A stretch of 64,000 nucleotides of DNA from Atopsyche davidsoni (lineage: Eukaryota > Arthropoda > Insecta > Trichoptera > Hydrobiosidae), in assembly GCA_022113835.1 (NCBI GenBank), contig JAILWY010000026.1, forward strand, positions 2,872,001-2,936,000, read 5' to 3'. The position numbers and the translations under genes are program-made. The notes under the pieces are model-generated. The model was not told where the DNA came from and made no database searches. It saw nothing but the letters and a program-made list of their open reading frames with translations. Position 1 is the stretch's first letter. Each line of letters begins with the position of its first letter. Shown one piece after another: positions 12,622-23,700 of this stretch.

Positions 12622-14674
12622 ATGTCGGTAGAATTACGGAGTCATAAACAAAATAATTTCCTTATCGGTTTGCCTAGATATCAAATAAATGGTGCAAAAT
12701 TACCATCTAATCGACAATTTCTCTCGGTCCTATTTAACAATATTCTTGAGGTTAAACTGACTGTTAGTGAAAGTGCAAATCTTGTGATTAGGGAGTGCAT
12801 CATATATTGGGAAAAAGCAAGAATTCCAACAGGGGCATTTCCTAACTGCGTGAAGAAAATTGTTGATTTATATCATGTTTGGAGAGAGATGCAAAAAAAT
12901 TGTAAGAAAACTCAGGTTACGTTCAAGAGCCGTGAGAACAATTTCAAAATTGATCTTGATAATTTGTTTGATATTGCACATGCTGATGCTTTTGAGAGAA
13001 TGAAAATAGAGTAAGATAAATTATTTTTAATGAAACAGAGAGAGCCAGGTCGACCGGGATGCTTAGGTGGTGTTGATAAAAAATTGGCGGAAAAAGAAGA
13101 TAGATCTAAACAACGACGATTGGAAGAAGAGGAAAGGGTTGTAAGACAAAGAGAATCACTAGAACTAGAAAATCAAGGGCAGAAGCATTAAAATCTGACT
13201 TCCAAAACAATGTACCCGACGTAGTCACGGTCCATTGGCATGGAAAACTATTACCCGGGTTGGATGAACGAAGTTCTAAAAAAGAACGCTTGCCAGTTAT
13301 TGCTTCGTTTGACGATAAGGAACAGCTTCTTGCAGTGCCGAAACTAGAACATTCTTCTGGAAAACATCAAGCTAAGGCTGTTTCAACAGCTCTCTTTGAC
13401 TGGAACCTTCACGATAAAGTACAAATAATGTGCTGCGACACAACAGCTTCCAATACTGGCCATTTCAATGGAGCTTGTGCTATTTTGGAGCAAACTTTAG
13501 GAAGAGAATTGCTGCTTTTCACCTGTCGTCATCATGTTTATGAATTGGTCCTAAAAGCTGTCTTTGAAAGTAAAATTAAGCAAATTACTAGTAGCCCAGA
13601 TATTCCAATGCTTAAAAAGTTCAGAGAAAATTGGAAAAACATCGACGCTAGTAACATTGAACCATCTCTTAATTTCGTAAAACAACGTGTTGCCGAGACA
13701 GACATTCAAGCTTTGTTAATATTTTATAAGGCAGAATTAGACAAAGGTTATTTAAGAGATGACTACCGCGAATTGGTCGAACTGTGCGTAATATTTTTGG
13801 GAGGAGACACAGAGGAAAAATTAAAACTAAGCCCCCCCGGAGCCATGCATCAGGCACGCTGGATGGCGAGAGCGATCTATTCTTTAAAAATATGTTTACT
13901 TCAGTCACAATGCAGAATAACTGCGAAGGACAAAAAGGCTCTACAAGATGGTTTCTTATTTGTCGTGATATTGTATGTTAAACCTTGACTCGAATATACA
14001 GTGGCGATCAAAGCACCTAACCAAGATTTGCGCTTCTTGAAGATGTTAAAAGAGTACGAAAAAGTTGACGCAACAATTTCTAATGCTTCTATAAGCAAGT
14101 TTAGCCATCACTTGTGGTATTTATGTGAAGAGACAGTTATTCTATCACTGTTTGATGATGAAGTTGATAACCAAACTAAGAAGAAAATGATTGCCAACTT
14201 CAACCGGGACAAAACCTCAGATTTTAGCAAACGCGATGACCCGTCAAAGGAAGAACTTCCTCAAAAGTTGTTTGGTAAGTTAAATTGACTTTTTGTGATA
14301 TATTTAAATTGTTGTAGATTTTTTTTGTTATTTGTCTTATTTTTCTTTTTTTTCCAGACAAAACACTGCATGATTTCGAATCGGAAAAGAGCAAACAATT
14401 TTTATCACGACTGCAGATCGACAACAGTTTTCTAAAGGAAGATGTATCTTCTTGGAATAATAATGGTGCTTTTCTGGAAACTAAAAGAAAAATAAGTTAT
14501 TTGAGAGTTGTGAATGATACTGCTGGATGGGCTGTTAAAATGATGCAAGATTTTAACGGACTTATCACGGCTGAAGAAAAACAAAAACAGTTCTTGCTGG
14601 GCTGTGTCCAGGAACATAGAAAATTGTATCCGGACTGTAAAAAAACAACTCTAAAAAAAAGTTACCCTGACTGA
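12622..14674 (+). pseudogene. hAT-like transposase gene, inactivated by two stops and a frameshift
   Basis: The putative transposase starts at ATG 12622. The N-terminal part reads to an in-frame TAA at 13012-13014. The same frame then continues through a basic, Glu/Arg-rich stretch with coiled-coil character (about 13030-13180). A frameshift at about 13140-13190 leads into the core: H-W-H-G-K-L-L-P, then D-T-T-A-S-N-T-G (about 13437-13460) and the C-R-H-H-V-Y-E-L block (about 13522-13545). These resemble the second catalytic Asp region and C-x-x-H motif of hAT enzymes. A TGA at 13986-13988 interrupts Y-V-K-P / L-E-Y-T, where the family usually has Trp, so a TGG to TGA change is likely. The frame then runs on to a GT-AG intron (14275-14357) and a last exon ending at TGA 14672-14674. 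Only three small lesions separate this copy from an intact reading frame. The superfamily call is partly inference. Confidence 0.85.
14275..14357 (+). other. GT-AG intron in the hAT-like transposase gene
   Basis: The donor G|GTAAGT and the acceptor (pyrimidine run then TTTCCAG|AC) bound an 83-bp AT-rich interval with stop codons. Splicing joins the codon G+AC (Asp), giving K-L-F-D-K-T-L-H-D-F, and the downstream frame stays open for 105 codons. The short intron is typical of insect genes. Confidence 0.85.
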
Positions 14675-14959
14675 TTGTTATTACTTTATGTTTTTGATTA
14701 AAGATTAATGTTCATCTAATTGAATTTTTACTATTATTTACTTAATTTATTGCATTTATAATGATTTTATACCAGACCGAAATATCAAGACAAAACACGT
14801 TTTTTACTAAACTTTGAAGCTCGGTCGGCACTAGTTGCAATTATGCTAGAAAGATGAAATTTTATATTTAAGACTCTTATAGCATTACTAAAAAAAGTAG
14901 AGGGTATGCATTTCGAAATTTGAAAAAAAAATTTTTTTGGTCATATAAGGGACACCCTA

Positions 14960-14967
14960 CTATACAC
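14960..14967. repeat. Target-site duplication, right copy (CTATACAC)
   Basis: Exact repeat of 12344-12351, directly after the right terminal inverted repeat. Confidence 0.9.
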
Positions 14968-16262
14968 AACTTACGTTTATTTGAAAAATATTTATTTTTT
15001 TATTTATTCAAATAAGTAGGGATTCACATATTTGCATGCTCATATGTAATCTCAGCTTAAAAAAATATTTGATAAGATATTTTTCTACTTTTATAATGAT
15101 AATAACTAATCGTAGTATTTTTTTGAATTTACTTACTATTATAATAGCTTGTAAATAATAAAGTTATTTTATTAAATAACATAACAATTTTCTATTCCTT
15201 TATTTTCATTTTTTTAAACAACGCCTTAAAATTTATCCCAATGTGTTTATTACAAAACAGCTATAGCTATAATGAAATCACAAATTCTGTAAAAGTGTTT
15301 TTTTTAATTGTATTTATTTATTTTGTAACTTACTTTAATTATTATATAATAAAATTTATTTTTAAATGTTGTAAATTTTATTACTTTCTTGTGGTTGCAT
15401 TTTTTTAATATTGTTTACTACTTAATGTATATAATATCTTTTTAATTAATTATCTCAGGAAGCTGTCATTATTATGCTATTTCAATATTAATTTTCAAAC
15501 CCAAAACAAAGTTTATGGAATGAATGGTTCATATTTTAATTTAACCATGCCTTCTTCAAATCAATAGAATATTGTGTCAGCCTCAGATTTCTTTTCACAT
15601 ATTGCTTATAACTTTATTGCCTCTTCCAAAGGTTAACATTATAAATGTGTAATTTTTTGCTCAATATTTTTAGAGGGCCTTTGACCGTCATTTTCCGATT
15701 TGCTTTCGCCTGCTCTTGGCTTCGCTCGCCCTCATCAAGCTTGCGCATTTATTATGTTCCTTGAAGTCGTGCTATGGTTGAGTAATGAATCTAGTGTCGT
15801 GTGCATGTATTAAAGGAGGGCGTAATCGATGCACTCGTCTGCTGCACTCGAAGGATGATGAAGGATGCATTTTACGATCAACTAAACTTTCCAGGTCCAC
15901 GACGTGAATATATATCAGCCCATCCTCGCCACGCATGGCGTTATTAATATTAATATTTTCTTACTATGGAAATCCACCTGTAATTGGAACGAGGTAACTT
16001 TTATGATACAACGACTCGATGCGATTATTTAAATTGGATATTGAATAAGCCCGTGTAGACACATCAATCACAGAGATACATTAAAAATAATCTGACTCAA
16101 GTCAGATTCGAATCATCACGCTAAAACTCTTTGTACCGTTCTATTACTAGTACTTTAACACTAACATGCAACATTACGATAAACCTACGCTTTTATATTA
16201 TTGTGTATCTGAAAATTACATGATATTTTAATTAGATTACTATGATTAGATTACTATGTATA

Positions 16263-16309
<47 letters not shown>

Positions 16310-19300
16310 TCAATAAGACTTTATAAATCACACATAGTTTTTTCGATTGTTTTTGACGTCATTTTACACATTGTACTACTAGTTTTTGGAGAGTTTTTTT
16401 TCTGTTTTTTTTTTTATTGCATACTATTTTACTTTCAAGGTCCCTAGTCCCAAGTGTCATCGTCGCACCGTTCATCATAATCCGCGAATACTTTGCCGCG
16501 TTATCTAATCGCGAATCACAAAAGACACCGCCTTAGATAAAGGACGCGCTCGTAAAACTAAATCTCGAGCCTAACAACGCCTTTCCGGAGCGCCCGCAGC
16601 CCTGACCGCCTCGATGGCCGCCTGTCCTTTGATACGCTACTGACGTCGCAATGTAAACAATTTCTTAGAAATGCCCTTTGCTCGCACTCGTGTGCGAGTA
16701 TTTGTTTTCTTTACAGCCGCCGAAGTGCGGAATATATTACTGCGATTTACCAGTACCTCGTCTAATGCCCGTGTGATGCCAAAAAAAATTCCGTCACATT
16801 CTATCGAATCGTAACTTTTCCGAATTGATGAGCACGCACTCAACGATTCAATAAAAATATAATCAACTAAATGCTCAGTTGTTTTTTTTTTTCATTCGAT
16901 ACGTTACGTAAGGCAGCGTACGCGTTAACAATAAAACAATCGTATGGCTGTTTTTGTCTAATGTATCGATGTCATTCTGTAACAATGCTGTTTTATTTTG
17001 AATTATAATACTATACAACGGGAAATAACAGATGTTTATAGAGTACATATGAATAACATTGGTTGTGATATAATATTATTACAACGTATGTACTATGATC
17101 GTCGTGATTGAACGTTTCATTGGATTTATTAAATATTACTTGTAAAGACGCGAATTATCTTCTATGTACACATCTTTGTGTTTTAGATATACCAATTAAG
17201 TGTTTTTATCTACCTGTGATTTATTGACTTATAAAAATACAGAACACGAGAATATTTTTTGTGAGATATTTCATTTTTTAAGGACTTTCTTTTAACCGGT
17301 CTGAAAAAATGCTTCGAGGGTGAAAGCGCTCACAAATAATAATCATCATAATTAATATGTTTTGCTAGAAATGCATTATTAAAAATTAAAGCATTCGGTG
17401 ATGAATAGACTTCTTAAATTTATCAAAATTATATTCACCGAAAAATCCTAAAAACACAAGATGAATGCTTTTAAATTCTTTTCAAAAGTATCTTACTTTA
17501 CTTGACGCTCAAGTTTTTCCAATCGAAAAGCCAGTAAATTACAAAAACAACTGAGACCAACTTAAAAGTACGGAGCACTTGAACCTGCGAGTCGTCCGCT
17601 CGGTGGTGAGTTTGTTATTCTTGGAAATTCTCCTTCGTTAGAAACTTCTCCTGGCGCGGCTCCAGCGGCCGGCGCGGGGCCCACGTGTCGCGCCGCCGAA
17701 TTACTGCCAGCCTTTCCGCCGGAGCCAGCTTTATGCGCGATCTTTCCAAGATTACGATTTTATAACAATACTCCCGTGCGAAGGAGTGCTCGAAAAGTTT
17801 GCAGCCTGACTGAAATTTTGAAAAACAAATTAAGTTGGCGTTGAAGTTTTCACGGCACCGTTTACACCGACTGAGAAAACAATGTTCTTGTTTGCATGCT
17901 TATTTTATGACAACACGTTTGGCCACCCAATATTTAAAAAATACTTTACTATTTAATACAAAGATTTAGCAATTTCTTTTACCCTGCATATCATCATACA
18001 AAAAGTTATTTTTCTGATTTATCATTCAAATAAGCAAGATAAAAATAAAATATTGAAATTGCTTCTTAGATTTATTTCGTTCGAATTGCGGGGATTAGAT
18101 AAGACGTAGAAAAAATGGCAAATAAGATTTGGAGTTTGCTCGGGAATGGCGCACGTCCCTCGCATCGTCTCGCAGGCCGTGCGCGCGAGCCTCTCGTCGC
18201 TGAGTTGTTCTGCTCGTATGCTCCCTTTCGATATGGGTTTATTCCCTTTCTCTTATTGTTTCGCTGTAATAGAAGTGTCGTTATATCATCGATATGAAAT
18301 AAAGTTCCGATTGTGTAGACTCGTGGGCGTTCGTTCTCGTGGCGTCCTTCCCTCTCGATTGGCACGCAGAATACACGCACGTGACTAACATTATCATTCG
18401 CAATCGCGTACTTCTCATTTAAAGTCCTGATAAGTTCATGTTTCATACTATTATAATATTATATAATACAATTTTCCTTTCTTTATGCTCATTTTTTTCA
18501 AAAAACAGTAATTTCATATCTATTGGCATGATTTCCTTACGAACGCTAAGCAAAGTTAGATCGGAAAGATGTGCTTTTTTATCTAAACATTCGACACAGC
18601 ACATGCTTAGTACATTCTCAGAAACATAGTTATGAAACTTTAAAAACGCATTTATTGATATTCAATAAATCAATACATAACCTCACAAAAGGGATTTTTT
18701 ATATAAAAGATAATTCAATGTTCGGCCTTCTGTTAAAATTTAAACGCTTCTTAAATAACTTCCAGACGTTAGATAAAAGTATCAAGTTGTGGTTTAACAC
18801 TAATTTATAATATCAATAAATATACTTTATGAATATTTTATATTGCCTATCTGGAACCACAGTATATAATAAACTGGTATAGAGAACCCATAGCAGTACC
18901 TTTCAAGGATACCGAAGATCAGTGCGCTGTATTAAATAATTTATCTGTGCATATAAACACTTACATATTTACAATAAAATTATTAAAAAAACGACTAGTG
19001 GTTGCTGCCGTCTCATTGTGACCATGAAAAATATGATTATCATTAAAAATTTAAATATCAAAGATGATATCAAGATCCCGGATGTCAAATGCACTCGCTG
19101 GGCTTTGTGGAATTCAGAGATAGTCTAATGTCAGAGACTTGTGCGGTCGTTTAAATGATATAACCTCGCATTTTTTTTACAATTTCATGCCATTGTGCTT
19201 TTAGGAACCCATTCTCAAATAAAATTTGCATCGTTTTAATGCTTGACATTATCATCGTTGCAATAAATTGCTCGTCATGTTTATAAATTTCTGGTAAATA

Positions 19301-20227
19301 CCAGGTAGTAATAATTTTGCTAGTTTTCATGAAGATATTGCTTACTAATAGCCAATAAAGACTTACCAGTAGCACATCAATTTATTTATTGGGTATGAAC
19401 ACCTAATTTTACATGTATGAATACAAAGCAAGGAAAAATATACATTTTTTTTACGATCTGTAAATATTTGGTTTTTGTCCCGAATTTCTTTTCCCTTTTA
19501 TATTGATTTTTTAACCATAGATATGATTTTTGAATTTACGAAAATTTATTAGATTTTAATTTTGTTTAATATTGAAGTTTACTGATACTTAATTTGACGT
19601 TTTGATAAAATTATTCTCAATATATGCTAATATATTCTATTAAGCATGTTTAACCATCCATTTCTGTGATATATTTTATTTGTTTTATGAAGCATAGCAG
19701 AAGCGTTATAGTTACCATTTTAGCAAAACAGTATGAAGATAATGCTTTATAGGCATTACATAACGTCTCTAAATAGATCAATAAAAGCTTATATTTTAAA
19801 TCGAAATGCATCTTATACAACAGTGTCTCATTGAAAATTAATTTACTGTGTATATTTCCAACGCATATACAATTGAAAATGATTACACTAGTTGTTAAAA
19901 TAGCGCAGTCGTAACTTACGTTATTTTAAATCGATTGCATGCGACCCAGTGGCGGAATTGCAATATAGTACATGTTCAAAGCCCAGGTTTGACATGTAAT
20001 TATTGATATTAAAATATAGTTAATTGTAGGCTATTATTTTTACAAAAATATTAAAAAGAATTTTGCATATGTATCAAAACCACGTGCCTTACTATTATAA
20101 TGACAGTATGAGCCTGGCCATTTTACTTTGGCCATTTTTTTTGTGAGTGGACAATCAATTTTTTTATTTTTGTTATGCTCATGGCAATTATTTGCGTTAT
20201 ATTTTAAATATAGCACACAATTTTTAT
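14968..20227. other. AT-rich gene desert with a few GC-richer blocks
   Basis: No coding exon recognised. Very AT-rich at 14970-15650. GC-richer blocks lie at about 15670-15740, 16440-16720, 17570-17790 and 18115-18400. The last has open frames on both strands that match nothing I know. A 14-bp unit is duplicated in tandem at 16231-16258, just before an AT dinucleotide array. No RNA gene seen. Confidence 0.5.
16268..16306. repeat. (AT)n microsatellite
   Basis: About 39 bp of uninterrupted alternating A and T. Confidence 0.95.
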
Positions 20228-20393
20228 GCCGGCTACACACGATGCGACACAACTGACAACCGAACGGTAACTTGCCAATATCGACTTATTTTGCGTTGTT
20301 TACGTAGGCACAACCATGAAAGCCCAAAATAAAGGGACGGTGTTGGCTAATTACTATTCGTTTGTCAGTTGTGTTTTAGCGTGTATAGCCGGC
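20228..20393. mobile_element. Short non-autonomous inverted-repeat element (MITE)
   Basis: A 166-bp element made of two inverted arms of 56 bp (20228-20283 and 20338-20393) around a 54-bp centre. The arms begin GCCGGCTA and agree at roughly 44 of 56 positions, including the shared block ACACAACTGACAA. It has no open reading frame. I could not define a clean target duplication in the flanks, so the superfamily is unknown. Arms this long cannot arise by chance; a foldback MITE is the simplest reading. Confidence 0.75.
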
Positions 20394-20464
20394 TTACTAT
20401 TTTTGAAAATTTATTTTTTTGTTGTAATTTATTGTAGATTTTATTACGTTTGCTTTATTATTCA

Positions 20465-20790
20465 AGCTACGGCCCGCTACTGACGCCACCGTGTGCATGT
20501 AAGAGATGCGTGCATCTCTTGCACGAAGCAATTCTAAGACAAATTGGTCCGTCACCCGGCGCTGACCCGCCCTGCCTCAGGATCCACCCTCTCCTCCCCA
20601 CCCCTCGGGGGGCAGGGCCCCCGTGATTGGTACTTATTGGCATGATCGATGCTCCGTAATTCTCGTGACCTATTCAATCTGCATGCTGACATTTCAATAC
20701 TGCGCGCCGCACACATTTTTAGTACCGTTTTTTACCTCGCGCAAGAAGACAGGCCGTGATTTACGAAATCGAGATTATTTTTTTCTGATG
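20465..20790. other. GC-rich island with two hairpins
   Basis: Contains a tight hairpin (AAGAGATGC 20501-20509 and GCATCTCTT 20512-20520, loop GT, with GTGC/GCAC outside). It also holds a second inverted repeat, GCCCTGCC (20569-20576) and GGCAGGGC (20611-20618), around a C-rich stretch. No convincing coding frame. Confidence 0.4.
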
Positions 20791-23700
20791 CCGATAAATC
20801 TTGGATGATATTATTTATTATTTATTACGGCAGGTGAATAACGCGTCTGAATTTTATATGAGCGTCAATCATGAGAGCTTTGAAAGCGTGAATATTTTTT
20901 TTACAAATAGAACCTTGTACCAGCAATTTTTTTTTAAGATTTAATTTGGCTGCACCTTTGGTTGATCGCCCTGTGTTATTTTATATTGCAGCAAAAACCA
21001 AACTCAAGATCTTTTTGCATCATATTATGTTTTTTTAACAATGCGATAGATGGTCCTACGCTTTTAAAAAACAAATTTTTTAATTATATAAGATTGTTAC
21101 AACACTGATTCGTATAATGCATACTTAAATCATGAACATACCAGCTGCTATTTGTCGGTCAACGCTAAGTGAACACCTCTTTCTCATCCCCCACAAAGAC
21201 TTTATTAATAATTATCCTCTTTATAGTAATTGCGCCTAAATTTTTAGCATTATTTTCTGCACATACATACGATATCTGTACGATATCGTATCTGTACGTT
21301 TTACAGTGCTTTTTTGACGTCTGCGTAACTCATGCTGTAAATATAGACAGCAAAACGCGAAATATGTTTGGGGTATTTTTTATGCATTCTCAAATATGGA
21401 TGGAATTGCCAGTCGTTATTTCTCCTTCAAATGCGAATTTACGTCCGTCCTGGGACTCGCCTGCTATTTCGTTATTTTCGGTGTCTGCGCACATCCTGCT
21501 GCGCTCGCGCCCGGCACTATAATATTTACGACACTGTAGTAAAAGTAGCGTTTTCCAAAAAAGCCAATAACGCTTTTTTTTATTTTCGTCGCCTCCCCAA
21601 GAAGCACGGAAATTTTCTTTAAAAGTGCTATGTATCAAGTTTTTTTTTTTATTAACTGAAGCAGCGCTCTGTTTAGTTACTTTGTTTTATGTAAGCGAAT
21701 TTTTTTGCTGACAGCAATATTTTTTACTAAAATTTCATTGTTTTTACTTAAATATTTTTTTGCAATTATTAGTTCTAAAACGTTGGATATATTTAATAAC
21801 ATACTTAAATGATTTTATAGAATTGTTAGTAAACTGATGGCAACGACTTCATAAAGTTCGTTCCACGTTTGACGCTCAGATCCAAAGTTTATATAACAAT
21901 ATTGTTGATACACGTATGTTTTGTTTGAATTTGATCTAGTATAAATTATTTAAATACCTGTTCTTAGTAGATCTTATACAATTTTCTCTCCTGCTACCGG
22001 AAGGCCGTCCGTTTTTTGTTGACTTGCCGCATCCCCCGCGGGCGACACGACTACATAGTTGCCCCGGCGCCCATACAAACCTGCTTTTGTCGCATTACGT
22101 CGTCCCCAAGGACGAGTTTTTTTAAATTTAATTTTCACATAGCTCTCTTTGACGCGAACGTAAAATGTGAAAAATTTTCCTCTCATAAATGTGTATTTTT
22201 CAAAATTTTAATATTTTAATTTTCCGTTTTTTTTTTGGGAATTTTTAACGTGAATAGTAAAAATTCAAATTGCTTTAGGTGAGCAATGCTTTGAAAGATT
22301 CTTGAAAATTTCATAAAGCTATCTTGAGGATGTTCATTTTTATCAACTTGATTGCAACGCATGTATGATTTAGTTGTAGTTATATAAAAATGAACAATTT
22401 ATATAAACTTGTCTCCATTTCTAGAAATGAAAACGTTATAATTTCTATATGTTTTATTTATAACCAAAATTTATACTTTTGGTCATGATAAACGTAATTC
22501 ATGCACCTGCCATGTAAGCGAGGGGATGTGGGTTCGAATCCCGCACAAATCACGTTGATATATTTTTCTAAGAGTTTCTTTAATCAATTTTCAATATTTA
22601 AAAAAATGTTCTTAATCATTATCAAGTAATTCATTAGTTTTATAATCATAAAAACAAATGACCTTTGCGGTCTTCAGCAGGAAAACAGGCACCGTCGATT
22701 TTTTCTACTCAAAAAATTCATGTATTTTGCTTCTCTTGTTTCTTTTTTTATAGTTTTATATCAAACTACGTTAACTAGAAACAAATACTTATTATTGAAA
22801 AAATAATGTTGCTCAGGAATAACCTAGATGTATGAATCTTTAATTTTATTCCATCACATTAATCCTTATAATCATTAATTTAATACGTATTGTGTTAACT
22901 AATTCCTAAGAATGTTTTATGCATTGTGTATTGGATTAACCGACCAATAATACAAAAGGGATATCGTTTATAGCATCGCTTTCATTTGCACAGGCCATCA
23001 AGGCACTTCACCGAATTAGATTGTCCGAACGTAAAAGACCCGAGTTTTCTTTTGATATTAACTTGATGGCCTTCTCAATAAACGGGCGCTCTCGCTTTTG
23101 CAGCCGATACTCCCAAACAAGCAGATCTCATTATGTCACATGATACCTACCCCTGCTCTCCGTGGGGTCCACCCCTATTCTGTGACGTCAAACCGCCTCT
23201 CCCTCGCAACCCCCCAAGCATTGACCTTAGCCGAATACACCCCCTGCTGGTGCCGGGTTTTGCTGTGAAAATAGTGGGAGCTGGATGATAAATTTTCATT
23301 ATAAATATACTTTGTACTCTACGTAATACGCATATACTTATACGACACACATCGTTTAATTTTGAAGGTATTTTTAACGTCGATGTGAAAATATATTAGG
23401 CGTAATAATAATGTAGATTAAAATTAATGATATGTGCTGTAAAGTTGTCCGTATAACAAACAGATTTCTCTTTGACGAAGTTGAAATAATATAATACTCC
23501 TAATATAATATGTCCTAATGAAATATTAAAGATAGTAAATATTTAATGTGTTTATTATTGTTCAGCTTTTATTATAAAATGGTGATTATTTATTGTTTGA
23601 AGTGTCTTTTAGTTACACGTAAGTTTCGCAACTAATCAAATTATTTGAAGAAAATAAAAACAAATATTTGTACATAAGATAACGAATTAATGTACATTGT

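Larger units (their letters stand above)
12352..14959 (+). mobile_element. hAT-like DNA transposon, near full length, transposase broken
   Basis: A 2608-bp element bounded by exact 14-bp inverted repeats TAGGGTGTCCCTTA (12352-12365) and its complement (14946-14959), flanked by an 8-bp target duplication. Inside the ends, imperfect inverted similarity continues for roughly 130 bp (shared blocks such as GCATACC, TTAGTAAT and GTGCCGAC in the same order). It carries one transposase-like gene on the + strand spanning 12622-14674. The 8-bp duplication and the D...C-x-x-H arrangement in the protein point to the hAT superfamily. I recognise the protein as a widespread invertebrate family often annotated only as uncharacterised, so the subfamily is uncertain. 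The intact ends and duplication imply a fairly recent insertion. Confidence 0.85.

Noticed and set aside
22501..22560. tRNA gene
   Set aside because: Only the T-arm/B-box half is tRNA-like; the acceptor and D-arm are degraded and the same tail is attached to another copy, so it is a SINE.
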